Shown: in pieces, positions 8,136-16,426 of the stretch
How the letters are laid out: the number at the start of each line of letters is the position of its first letter
Numbering within the stretch: the stretch's first letter is position 1
Assembly (NCBI GenBank): GCA_902543485.1
Contig: CACBYP010000011.1
Span: 1 to 36,366 of the forward strand
From: an uncultured Pelagibacteraceae bacterium
GTDB taxonomy: Bacteria > Pseudomonadota > Alphaproteobacteria > Pelagibacterales > Pelagibacteraceae
Direction: 5' to 3'
DNA: 36,366 bases
Notes under the pieces: generated by a model
Told to the model about the DNA's origin: nothing
Databases searched by the model: none
The model's input: the letters and a program-made list of their open reading frames with translations, nothing else
Program-made: the position numbers and the translations under genes

Positions 8136-9394
8136 TAATTAACATTATGCATTTTTGATTTTTTTCCAAGCTCTTGTTCAATTCTTAACAATTGGTTATA
8201 TTTTGAAACCCTCTCAGATCTAGCTAATGACCCAGTTTTAATCTGATTAGAATCAGTTCCTACAGCAAAATCTGCAATAAATGTATCTTCACTATCGCCA
8301 GATCTATGCGAGATTATTGTTTTATAACCAATTAATTTTGCAAATTTTATAACTTCAAGTGTTTCTGTGACAGTGCCAATTTGATTTAATTTAATTAATA
8401 TTGAATTAGCTGAAATATTTAAAAAACCAATTTTCAATCGTTCTAAATTTGTAACAAATAGATCATCTCCAACTATTTGTAATTTATTTTTTGTTTTATT
8501 CAGAAGCTTTGTCCAAGCTGACCAATCATTTTCACCAAATGGATCTTCAATAGACATAATTTTATATTTTTGCACAAGTCTAAGATAATTTTCTATAGTT
8601 TCATCTACATTAGTGTATTTTTTTGAATGAATTGAATATTTTTTATTTTTAAGCAACTCATTTGCGGCAACATCCAAACATATAACTACGTCTTTTCCAT
8701 TTTTAAAACCTGATAAATTTATAGCTTTTACAATGAGTTTAAGAGCACTTTCATTATCATTTATCATTGGAGCGAATCCACCTTCATCTCCTACAGAAGT
8801 GGAATGACCCATTTTCTTAATTAAATGTCTTAATTTATTAATAACAATAAAGCATATTCTAACACCTTCAGAAAATGATTTAGCTTTATCTGGTCTTATC
8901 ATAAATTCTTGAATTCTGAGACCATTATTTGCGTGTGCACCTCCATTAATTATATTCATTAAGGGATAAGGTAATTTAAAATTCTTATTTATTAGTAAAT
9001 TTTTATAAATTGGAATTTTTTTAATTTTAGACGATAATTTTTTGACAGCAATTGAAACTGAAAGAATTGCATTAGCTCCGACTCTTTTTTTTTGTTTTGT
9101 TCCATCAAGTCTTATTAATAAATTATCTATCTTTTCTTGTTGATGAACATTAAAATTTTTCAATTTATTTGATATTACCTTATTTATAAATTCAACAGGT
9201 TTTAAAACACTTTTTCCAAGATATTTTTTATTATTAATATCTCTTTTTTCAAAAGCTTCATAAGATCCGGTTGATGCTCCAGATGGACAAATTGCTGATG
9301 CGCTAATATCTTTTACAAATACTTCTGTTTCTATAGTTGGATTTCCTCTGCTATCAAAAACTTGTCTTGCAATAACTTTAGAAATTTTAGACAT
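8135..9394 (-). CDS. eno: Enolase
   Basis: Glycolytic and gluconeogenic enzyme interconverting 2-phosphoglycerate and phosphoenolpyruvate in the cytoplasm. At 419 residues it is near the usual 425-430. Signatures present: SRGNPTIETEV near the N-terminus, GGAHANNGLRIQEFM, GDEGGFAP with the catalytic glutamate, metal ligands in CLDVAANE, SIEDPF and GDDLF, catalytic K335 in ILIKLNQIGT, and SHRSGDSEDTFIADFAVG. The order kdsA-eno-ftsB is conserved in alphaproteobacteria. The start lies 8 nt inside kdsA and the stop overlaps the ftsB start. PEP made here is the substrate of KdsA just upstream. Confidence 0.97.
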   Translation of the reverse strand: MSKISKVIARQVFDSRGNPTIETEVFVKDISASAICPSGASTGSYEAFEKRDINNKKYLGKSVLKPVEFINKVISNKLKNFNVHQQEKIDNLLIRLDGTKQKKRVGANAILSVSIAVKKLSSKIKKIPIYKNLLINKNFKLPYPLMNIINGGAHANNGLRIQEFMIRPDKAKSFSEGVRICFIVINKLRHLIKKMGHSTSVGDEGGFAPMINDNESALKLIVKAINLSGFKNGKDVVICLDVAANELLKNKKYSIHSKKYTNVDETIENYLRLVQKYKIMSIEDPFGENDWSAWTKLLNKTKNKLQIVGDDLFVTNLERLKIGFLNISANSILIKLNQIGTVTETLEVIKFAKLIGYKTIISHRSGDSEDTFIADFAVGTDSNQIKTGSLARSERVSKYNQLLRIEQELGKKSKMHNVN

Positions 9395-10220
9395 TATTTT
9401 TTTTTATTAGATTATCTATTTCTACAATCTTATGAATAAGATTATCTAATTTATTAAGTGGAACCATATTTGGCCCATCAGATGGAGCGTTATCAGGATC
9501 TTGATGTGTTTCTATAAAAATTGCTGCAACACCCACTGCAACAGCTGCTCTAGATAAATGTTCAACAAATTCTCTTTGTCCACCACTCTTATCTCCTTGA
9601 CCACCTGGTTGTTGAACTGAATGAGTGGCATCAAAAACAATAGGATATCCATTCTTTGCCATTATAGGAATAGATCTCATATCGGATACTAAAGTATTGT
9701 ATCCAAAACTTGCACCTCTCTCTGTTACTAGAATATTATTATTGCCAGACTCTGATATTTTTTTTGTAACATTGACCATATCCCATGGAGCTAAAAACTG
9801 ACCCTTTTTCACATTAATAATTTTTTTTGTTTTTGCAGCAGCAACTAACAAATCTGTTTGTCGACATAAGAATGCAGGAATTTGTAAAACATCAACATGT
9901 GGCGCAACAATTGAGCATTGCTCTTCATTATGAATATCAGTAAGGACAGGGACTTTTATTTGATTTTGTATTTTATCAAAAACTGGTAAAGATTTTTCTA
10001 ATCCAGCCCCTCTTTTACCTTTAAGGCTTGTTCTATTGGCTTTATCAAATGATGTTTTATATATAAATCCAATTTTATATTTGTCAGTAATATTTTTAAT
10101 TTCTCCTGCCATGTCCAAAGCATGTTGCTCAGTTTCTAGTTGGCATGGTCCTGCTATTAAACAAATTTTATTTGAGTTAGAAATATTTAAATCCTGACAT
10201 TTAACAATTCTATTTTGCAT
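9387..10220 (-). CDS. kdsA: 3-deoxy-D-manno-octulosonate 8-phosphate synthase
   Basis: Condenses PEP with arabinose 5-phosphate to Kdo 8-phosphate, the precursor of the inner-core sugar of lipopolysaccharide. Length 277. Motifs visible: IAGPCQLE (21-28), KTSFDKANR, TDIHNEEQ, TERGASFGYN and the PIVFDATHSVQQPGGQ stretch. Residue C26 sits where metal-dependent (class II) enzymes carry a cysteine and metal-independent ones (such as E. coli KdsA) carry asparagine, so I infer a metal-dependent enzyme. The gene overlaps pyrG by 11 nt upstream and eno by 8 nt downstream. Its product feeds Kdo transfer onto the lipid A made by the lpx genes at 20370-24548. Confidence 0.96.
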   Translation of the reverse strand: MQNRIVKCQDLNISNSNKICLIAGPCQLETEQHALDMAGEIKNITDKYKIGFIYKTSFDKANRTSLKGKRGAGLEKSLPVFDKIQNQIKVPVLTDIHNEEQCSIVAPHVDVLQIPAFLCRQTDLLVAAAKTKKIINVKKGQFLAPWDMVNVTKKISESGNNNILVTERGASFGYNTLVSDMRSIPIMAKNGYPIVFDATHSVQQPGGQGDKSGGQREFVEHLSRAAVAVGVAAIFIETHQDPDNAPSDGPNMVPLNKLDNLIHKIVEIDNLIKKNNV

Positions 10221-11832
10221 GATAATTTTTTGAAGCTTTTATAAAAGATTTAAATAATGGATGTGGTGATAATGGTCTTGATTTAAACTCTGGATGAAAT
10301 TGAACACCAATAAACCAGGGATGATTTTTTAATTCAATTATTTCAGGTAATTTATTATCTGGAGACATGCCCGAAAATATTAATCCTTTTTTTTCAAATT
10401 TTGATTTTTGGTTATTATTAACTTCATATCTATGTCTGTGTCTTTCTTTTATTTCTTTTGATTTATAAATCTTTTTTATGGCAGAATTATTTTTTAATTT
10501 AGCTGTATAAAGACCTAATCTCATTGTCCCACCTAAGTTTTTTTCTGTACCCTTATAAACTTTACCATTTTTGTTCCATTCGTGGATTAATCCAATAACA
10601 GGATAGCATTTTTTATCAAGCTCTGTGGAACCAGCATTTTTTATATTTAATTTGTTTCTGGCAAATTCAATGATTGCCATTTGCATACCAAAACAAATAC
10701 CAAAAAAGGGTATTTTTTTTTCTCTTGCATATTTAATTGCAGCAATCTTCCCCTCTGTTCCTCTTTTACCAAATCCACCTGGAATTAATATTCCAGAGAC
10801 ACTTCTAAGTTTTTTGCTTATTTCATTTTTTTTTAGTTTATCAGATTCAATTCTTACTAAATTAACTTTTACATTATTTGCTATGCCGCCGTGTGTTAAT
10901 GCTTCATCTAAGGATTTATATGCATCTTTTAAGTTTACATATTTACCTATTATTCCGATATCAATTACTTTATTATTTTTTAAAACAGTTGAAGTAATAT
11001 TTTTCCATGGATTTAAATTGGGTTTCTTTTTTGATTTTATTTTAAAATATTTTAAAACTTGTTTATCTAATTTTTGGTTATAAAAACTAATTGGTGCTTC
11101 ATAAATTGTTTTAACATCGACAGTCTCAATAACATTTTCAATATCAACATTACAAAATAAAGATATTTTTTTTCTTTGCTCTAAAGGTATATGTTGCTCT
11201 GATCTACATATAACAATATCTGGCTGTATACCGATACTTCTTAATTCTTTAACACTATGTTGTGTAGGTTTGGTTTTTATCTCATCAGAAGATTTCATGA
11301 AAGGAACTAATGTTAAGTGAACAAATAATGTTCTAGACCTTCCATGATCGTTTGAGAACTGTCTTATGGCTTCTAGAAAGGGTAAGCTTTCTATGTCGCC
11401 AACCGTTCCACCAATTTCACAAATTACAAAATCTTCATTACTAATGTCTTTGCTAATAAATTTTTTTATTCTATCTGTTATGTGTGGAATGACTTGAACT
11501 GTCTTACCTAGATAGCCCCCTTGTCTTTCTTTTTTTATTACATCGCTATAAATTTTACCTGTAGTAATATTATCCGATTGTTTTGATGAAATATTTGTAA
11601 ATCTTTCGTAATGTCCTAAATCTAAGTCAGTTTCTGCACCATCATCAGTAACAAATACCTCTCCATGTTGAAAAGGACTCATTGTTCCTGGATCAACATT
11701 TAGATATGGATCCATTTTACGTATCCTGACTTTATAACCTTGTGATTTTAATAAATATGCAAGTGATGCTGAGGATAATCCTTTTCCAAGAGATGATACC
11801 ACGCCGCCAGTGACAAAGATATATCGCGCCAT
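10210..11832 (-). CDS. pyrG: CTP synthase
   Basis: ATP- and glutamine-dependent conversion of UTP to CTP. At 540 residues it is full length. The N-terminal synthase domain (about 1-270) begins with FVTGGVVSSLGKGLSSASLA, carrying the P-loop, and includes MDPYLNVDPGTMSPFQHGEV. The C-terminal class I glutamine amidotransferase domain has the nucleophile C380 in FFGICFGMQ and the H513/E515 pair in VQFHPEF. CTP is needed directly by products in this window: IspD, CdsA and Kdo activation. It lies 40 bp after secG and overlaps kdsA by 11 nt. The secG-pyrG-kdsA-eno order is typical of alphaproteobacteria. Confidence 0.98.
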   Translation of the reverse strand: MARYIFVTGGVVSSLGKGLSSASLAYLLKSQGYKVRIRKMDPYLNVDPGTMSPFQHGEVFVTDDGAETDLDLGHYERFTNISSKQSDNITTGKIYSDVIKKERQGGYLGKTVQVIPHITDRIKKFISKDISNEDFVICEIGGTVGDIESLPFLEAIRQFSNDHGRSRTLFVHLTLVPFMKSSDEIKTKPTQHSVKELRSIGIQPDIVICRSEQHIPLEQRKKISLFCNVDIENVIETVDVKTIYEAPISFYNQKLDKQVLKYFKIKSKKKPNLNPWKNITSTVLKNNKVIDIGIIGKYVNLKDAYKSLDEALTHGGIANNVKVNLVRIESDKLKKNEISKKLRSVSGILIPGGFGKRGTEGKIAAIKYAREKKIPFFGICFGMQMAIIEFARNKLNIKNAGSTELDKKCYPVIGLIHEWNKNGKVYKGTEKNLGGTMRLGLYTAKLKNNSAIKKIYKSKEIKERHRHRYEVNNNQKSKFEKKGLIFSGMSPDNKLPEIIELKNHPWFIGVQFHPEFKSRPLSPHPLFKSFIKASKNYHAK

Positions 11833-11872
11833 GGAAGTATCTTATAGACCTAAAATTTAAAAATTCAAAGTA

Positions 11873-12172
11873 TTAATTATTGCTATCTGGAACCTTTGGA
11901 GCATCATCAGTTTCCTCTATTTTATCTAAAACTGATGTTGTGGGAGTTAATTCACCCCTCGAAAGAATCGTTAAACACAGACTGCATATTATAAATAGAG
12001 TAGCAATTATTGCTGTAGCTTTAGTTAAAAAATTTCCAGCTGATCTTGAGAGCATAAAGTTATCTTGGGACACACCAATGCCCAATGCGCCACCCTCGGA
12101 TTTTTGAAATAAAACTAGTACAACAAGAATAGCTGCAAGAATAATATTAATTATTAAAAGTATATTTTCCAC
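11873..12172 (-). CDS. secG: Preprotein translocase subunit SecG
   Basis: Small non-essential subunit of the SecYEG protein-export channel. The 99 residues contain two membrane spans (about 2-24 and 50-72) joined by the conserved loop with LFQKSEGGALGIG (residues 22-34), which is the SecG hallmark. A hydrophilic acidic tail of about 28 residues follows the second span. The gene sits 5 bp after tpiA and 40 bp before pyrG, the standard tpiA-secG-pyrG order. No feature suggests its own promoter. Confidence 0.93.
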   Translation of the reverse strand: MENILLIINIILAAILVVLVLFQKSEGGALGIGVSQDNFMLSRSAGNFLTKATAIIATLFIICSLCLTILSRGELTPTTSVLDKIEETDDAPKVPDSNN

Positions 12173-12177
12173 GAGGT

Positions 12178-12927
12178 TTAATTAGTTGATTTTTTAATTA
12201 TATCAATAAAATTTTTTGCTTCCAAAGAAGCACTTCCTATTAAAAATCCTTTTAAATTATTAATTTTTTTTAACTCTAATACATTTTTTGAGTTAACAGA
12301 TCCTCCATAAATAATTTTATATTTTTGATTTTTTTTTAATTTATTAATTATATTATTTATGTCTTTAAAATTTTTTCTTAATTCAGATGATTTTGGTATT
12401 TTTCCAGTTCCGATTGCCCATCTAGGTTCATATGCAAAAATAATATTATTAATTTTTTTTATATTCTTTAAAGCGATTGTTAATTGTCTTTTAAGAACTG
12501 AGAGGGTTTTATTATTTTTTTTTTCTTTATATGTTTCTCCAATGCAAAGAATTACTTTTAATTTTTCTTTAAGTGCTGAGTGAATTTTTTTATTTATTAG
12601 TATATCATTTTCTTTATTTCTAATTTCAGAATGACCAACAATAACATAGTCACCTCCTGCTGACTTAATTAATTTAGAGTTTACAGATCCTGTAAATGCA
12701 CCATAATCATTTAATTGGGAAAGGTTCTGAGCACCTACTTTAATTTTAGTATTTTTTACTTTATTTTTAAGCAAAGAAATTAGGGTAAATGGTGGGCAGT
12801 AAATTATTTGATTTTTTTTATTTTTTGATTGTTTTAAAAATTTTATGGTTTTATTAATGCCAGAGATATGGCTTTTTTCTCCATTCATCTTCCAATTAGC
12901 TATAAAGATCATATTATTATTTGTCAT
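12178..12927 (-). CDS. tpiA: Triose-phosphate isomerase
   Basis: Interconverts dihydroxyacetone phosphate and glyceraldehyde 3-phosphate. Length 249, normal for the family. Catalytic residues are visible: K13 in ANWKMNG, H99 in VIVGHSE and E167 in FAYEPRWAIGTG; the phosphate-binding YGGSVN and GFLIGSASL stretches are near the C-terminus. It is the first gene of the tpiA-to-coq10 run on the minus strand and is divergent from the PpiD-like gene across a 57 bp spacer that must hold its promoter. An internal ATG at codon 6 (MIFIANWK) is a possible alternative start; I keep the longer form. Confidence 0.97.
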   Translation of the reverse strand: MTNNNMIFIANWKMNGEKSHISGINKTIKFLKQSKNKKNQIIYCPPFTLISLLKNKVKNTKIKVGAQNLSQLNDYGAFTGSVNSKLIKSAGGDYVIVGHSEIRNKENDILINKKIHSALKEKLKVILCIGETYKEKKNNKTLSVLKRQLTIALKNIKKINNIIFAYEPRWAIGTGKIPKSSELRKNFKDINNIINKLKKNQKYKIIYGGSVNSKNVLELKKINNLKGFLIGSASLEAKNFIDIIKKSTN

Positions 12928-12958
12928 CTAAGATAATTTAATTTATAGGTTTGATTTT

Positions 12959-12964
12959 TATAAT
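12959..12964 (+). promoter_or_regulatory. Candidate -10 box for the ppiD-trp-lexA-gltX direction
   Basis: A perfect TATAAT lies about 20 bp before the ppiD start, inside the only spacer between tpiA and ppiD. It is embedded in a perfect dyad, TTGATT-TTTAT-AATCAA (12951-12967), whose minus-strand copy of TTGATT could serve as a -35 element for tpiA. No good -35 box is visible at the expected distance on the plus strand. This is a sequence-pattern call only. Confidence 0.4.
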
Positions 12965-12984
12965 CAATATATAAAGAATTACTC

Positions 12985-14403
12985 ATGATAGGAAAATTAA
13001 GAAATTTTACAAATAGTAAATTGGCGGGTGTCCTCGTAGCTATAATAATTGTTCCTTTTGTATTTTGGGGAATGGGAAGTGTCTTTAGTGGTGGTAATAC
13101 AAATAATATTGCTAAGATAAATAATAATTCAATTTCAACTAAAGACTTCATTGATCATATAAACCAATCAAGAATAAATCCTGATTACATAAAAGAAAAT
13201 TTAGATAACAATATCTTAGAAAGAATTTTAAGTGACCTTATATCAAAAGATTTAATGTTAATGGAGTATAAAGATTTAAATGTAAGAGTTTCAGATAGAT
13301 CATTAAAATTAAATTTACAAAACGATATAAATTTTGTTGATGACGACAAAAATTTTTCAAGATTAAAGTATGAAAAATTTCTTTTAGAAAATAATATTAT
13401 TGCAGCTGAATTTGAAAATAGACTAAAAAATTCTGAGTTAAGAAAAAGGTTATTTGATTACATAGGTGGTGGCATTAAATCACCATATTATTTACAAAAT
13501 AAAGTTTACATAAATGAAAATAAAAAAATAAATATTCAATACTATGATCTTGAAAATGCTTACGATAAAAATATTTTAGACGACGAAATTAATAATTATA
13601 TAATCGAAAATGAGGAAAACCTAAAAGAAGCATATATAGATTTTAGTTATGCTAAAATTGAACCATCAAATCTAATTGAAATTAACGAATTTAATGAAGA
13701 TTTTTACAAGAAAATTGATGAAATCGAAAATGATATTTTAAATGAAATTTCTTTAGAAGATATCACTAGAAAGTATGAAATAAAATTGCAAAAAAGAAAC
13801 AATTTTAAGTTCGTAAATGAGGATGATGTATCTAAAGAAATTTATGAAAATAGAGATAAAAAAGAAATTTTTTTAAAAGACAAAGACAATTACTTTTTAC
13901 TATATCAGATTACAAAAATAAATAATTTGCTACCAGATAAAAATGATGCATCCTTCAGAGATAAAGTTAAAAATAGAATTTTATTAAAGAAAAAATTTGA
14001 TCTTAATAAAAATTTATTTGAAAAAATTCAAAATAAAGATTTCAATGATTCCGACTTTGACAATTTAGTAAAAAATAAAGAAAATATAAATTCAGGAATA
14101 ATAAATTCAATCAATGATGATAGTTTATTTGATGAGACATCTTTAAAACTTATTTATGAATTGCCAAAAAATAGTTTTGTTATGGTTTCAAATAGAGATA
14201 ATAATATATTTTTAGCAAAGATTAATCAGATTAATTATGAAAATTTAAAAAGTACAAACGAAAATATTCAAGAATATTTAGCTAAAACAAATATAAAATT
14301 AATCGATGATATTTATAGTTCATATGATACATCACTTAACACAAAGTATGAAGTTAAAATTTTTAATAACAATATAGATCGATTAAAAGATTATTTTAAA
14401 TAA
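12985..14403 (+). CDS. ppiD: PpiD-like membrane-anchored periplasmic foldase (SurA_N type), apparently lacking the parvulin domain
   Basis: Predicted inner-membrane-anchored chaperone facing the periplasm. It has a short cytoplasmic tail, one membrane span at about residues 12-33 (VLVAIIIVPFVFWGMGSVF) and then a SurA-N-like helical region (about 40-150), as in PpiD. PpiD proteins normally have about 620 residues with a parvulin-type prolyl isomerase domain in the middle. This one has 472, and I see no parvulin hallmark (such as a GGDLG-like loop) in the remaining lysine-, asparagine- and glutamate-rich sequence. It is therefore probably a holdase-type relic of PpiD (inference). Position ahead of trpE is a known alphaproteobacterial arrangement. 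The stop shares one base with the trpE ATG. Confidence 0.8.
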   Translation: MIGKLRNFTNSKLAGVLVAIIIVPFVFWGMGSVFSGGNTNNIAKINNNSISTKDFIDHINQSRINPDYIKENLDNNILERILSDLISKDLMLMEYKDLNVRVSDRSLKLNLQNDINFVDDDKNFSRLKYEKFLLENNIIAAEFENRLKNSELRKRLFDYIGGGIKSPYYLQNKVYINENKKINIQYYDLENAYDKNILDDEINNYIIENEENLKEAYIDFSYAKIEPSNLIEINEFNEDFYKKIDEIENDILNEISLEDITRKYEIKLQKRNNFKFVNEDDVSKEIYENRDKKEIFLKDKDNYFLLYQITKINNLLPDKNDASFRDKVKNRILLKKKFDLNKNLFEKIQNKDFNDSDFDNLVKNKENINSGIINSINDDSLFDETSLKLIYELPKNSFVMVSNRDNNIFLAKINQINYENLKSTNENIQEYLAKTNIKLIDDIYSSYDTSLNTKYEVKIFNNNIDRLKDYFK

Positions 14404-15860
14404 TGCTTAATGTAAGCCTTAAACAATTTAAGATAAATCATAAAAAAAAATTAAACCAAATACTCTATTTGTCTTTGGATAGTGATGGTTCCAAGGAAAT
14501 AGTTAATTTAATAAATAATTTTTTTACTGAGAAAAATGCTTTTGTATTTGAGTCAGTAGAAAAAGGATTTATTAAAGGTAGATATACAATTTTTGGAAAA
14601 AACCCTGATAAAATTTGGGAATTTAATAATAATGTAAGCAAGATATACTTTGATAAAAAAGTTAAAATTTTGAAAGGTACTGCAAAGAAAAATATAGAAA
14701 ATGTTATTGAAAGTTTTAAATTTAAAATTCCTAGAGAATTACCCTCAATAAGCTCCATAATATCAGGTTACTTTTCATATGACATTATTAGATATCTAGA
14801 AAATATTCCTAATAAAAATAAAGACGATTTAAAATTACCTGATGCTAGAATTATCAGACCAAGAGAACTAATAATACATGATAATATAAAAAAGAAATTA
14901 TATTTTATAATTAACGTCTTTTGTGATGAAAAAATAAATAATTATAAAATAAGATATGAAAAAATAATTAATCAAATTGAGAATTTAATTTTTTTATCTA
15001 ATTATAATAATTCGTATGTAGATAAAATTAATAAAAAAGTTAAAACTAAAGTAAAATCAAATATTTCTAAACAAAAATTTTTATCAAATGTAAAAAAGGC
15101 TAAAAAATATATTAAAATTGGAGACATATTTCAGGTAGTTCTAAGTCAAAGATTTGAAACTAAGTTAATTAAAAACCCAATAGAAATTTATAAAAAATTA
15201 AGGAAAACAAACCCTTCTCCATTTATGTATTTTTTTAATTTTAAAGATTTTCAGATTATTGGCGCAAGTCCAGAAATACTTGTTAGGTTAAGAAATAATA
15301 AAGTCACAATTAGGCCGATTGCTGGAACAAGACCAAGGGGGAAAAATAAAAAACAAGATTTATTTTTTGAAAAAGATTTACTGAATGACAAAAAAGAGCT
15401 GTCCGAACATTTAATGCTTCTTGATTTAGGGAGAAACGACACTGGAAAAGTATCAAAGATTAATACTGTAAAAGTGACTGAAAGTTTTTCAATAGAAAGA
15501 TACTCTCATGTCATGCATATTGTATCAAATGTTGAAGGAGTATTTAATAATAAATACTCAAAATTTGAAACTATGCTGTCTGGATTTCCAGCAGGAACAG
15601 TATCTGGGGCTCCAAAAATTAGAGCAATGGAGATAATAGATGAGCTAGAGACAACTAAAAGAAAAGTTTATGCCGGTGGAATTGGATATTTTTCGGCAAA
15701 TGGTGAATTTGATACATGTATCGCACTTAGAACTGCAGTAGCTAAAAATAAGAAATTTTATGTGCAATCTGGCGCTGGAATAGTTGCAGATAGCAAACCA
15801 CAAAACGAATATCTTGAAACAGTTAATAAAGCAAAGGCTCTATTAAAAGCAATTGAGTAA
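14403..15860 (+). CDS. trpE: Anthranilate synthase component I
   Basis: Chorismate-using subunit of anthranilate synthase, the first committed step of tryptophan synthesis; it uses ammonia delivered by TrpG. Length 485. The N-terminal feedback site is kept (E50-S51 in FESVEKG, and NPSPFMYF), so tryptophan inhibition is likely. The chorismate-binding core shows PIAGTRPRGK, LMLLDLGRND, ERYSHVMHIVSNVEG, FPAGTVSGAPK and YAGGIGYFS. Unlike the fused TrpE(G) found in some alphaproteobacteria such as Rhizobium, the two subunits are separate here. The ATG overlaps the ppiD stop by one base, leaving no room for a trp leader or attenuator directly in front of the gene. Confidence 0.97.
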   Translation: MLNVSLKQFKINHKKKLNQILYLSLDSDGSKEIVNLINNFFTEKNAFVFESVEKGFIKGRYTIFGKNPDKIWEFNNNVSKIYFDKKVKILKGTAKKNIENVIESFKFKIPRELPSISSIISGYFSYDIIRYLENIPNKNKDDLKLPDARIIRPRELIIHDNIKKKLYFIINVFCDEKINNYKIRYEKIINQIENLIFLSNYNNSYVDKINKKVKTKVKSNISKQKFLSNVKKAKKYIKIGDIFQVVLSQRFETKLIKNPIEIYKKLRKTNPSPFMYFFNFKDFQIIGASPEILVRLRNNKVTIRPIAGTRPRGKNKKQDLFFEKDLLNDKKELSEHLMLLDLGRNDTGKVSKINTVKVTESFSIERYSHVMHIVSNVEGVFNNKYSKFETMLSGFPAGTVSGAPKIRAMEIIDELETTKRKVYAGGIGYFSANGEFDTCIALRTAVAKNKKFYVQSGAGIVADSKPQNEYLETVNKAKALLKAIE

Positions 15861-15862
15861 TT

Positions 15863-16426
15863 ATGAAAATAATTTTAATTGATAACTATGATAGTTTTAC
15901 GTTTAATCTGTATCATTACATATCTAAGTTTTGTCAAAATGTAGATGTAGTAAGAAATGATAAGATTAATACAAAAGAAATATTAAAGAAAAAATATAAT
16001 AAAATTGTGATATCACCTGGTCCAGGTAATCCTGATCAAGCTGGAAACTGTATATCAATAGTAAATGAATTGTATAATAAAATTCCAATACTTGGAGTTT
16101 GTTTGGGTCATCAAATTATAGGTCAAGTATTTGGATCTAAAATTATTCAAGCTAAAGAATTGGTTCATGGAAAAACAAGTAAAATCATTTCAAAAAATCT
16201 AGGTATTTTAAAAGGAGTCCCAAAAATATTTGAGGCAACTAGATACCATAGTTTAATAATTGATACGAAAACACTTTCTAAAGATTTAGAAATTACCGCC
16301 ATGACCTCAGATAGAATAATTATGGGTGTTAAACATAGAATTTATGATGTTCATGGAGTACAATTTCATCCTGAAAGTATAAAGACTAAGGTTGGTTTAA
16401 GAATTTTGAAAAATTTTATTAAATAA
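15863..16426 (+). CDS. trpG: Anthranilate synthase component II (glutamine amidotransferase)
   Basis: Class I glutamine amidotransferase that supplies ammonia to TrpE. Length 187. The start is LIDNYDSFTFNL; the oxyanion SPGPGNP stretch is at about 51-57; nucleophile C80 is in LGVCLGHQ; H169 and E171 are in VQFHPES. The HGKTS segment (TrpG/PabA type) is also present. It follows trpE by 2 bp and abuts trpD with no gap. In bacteria with a single such subunit it can also serve PabB for folate; no pabB is in this window. Confidence 0.96.
   Translation: MKIILIDNYDSFTFNLYHYISKFCQNVDVVRNDKINTKEILKKKYNKIVISPGPGNPDQAGNCISIVNELYNKIPILGVCLGHQIIGQVFGSKIIQAKELVHGKTSKIISKNLGILKGVPKIFEATRYHSLIIDTKTLSKDLEITAMTSDRIIMGVKHRIYDVHGVQFHPESIKTKVGLRILKNFIK

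Noticed and set aside
10625..11083. Long open frame (152 codons) on the plus strand opposite pyrG
   Set aside because: It lies wholly antisense to a firmly identified, conserved enzyme and its product has no recognisable domain; such shadows are common in this composition.
12924..13151. Open frame on the minus strand overlapping the tpiA start and the ppiD 5' end
   Set aside because: It is antisense to the PpiD-like signal anchor and ends within the tpiA/ppiD promoter spacer; no family resemblance.
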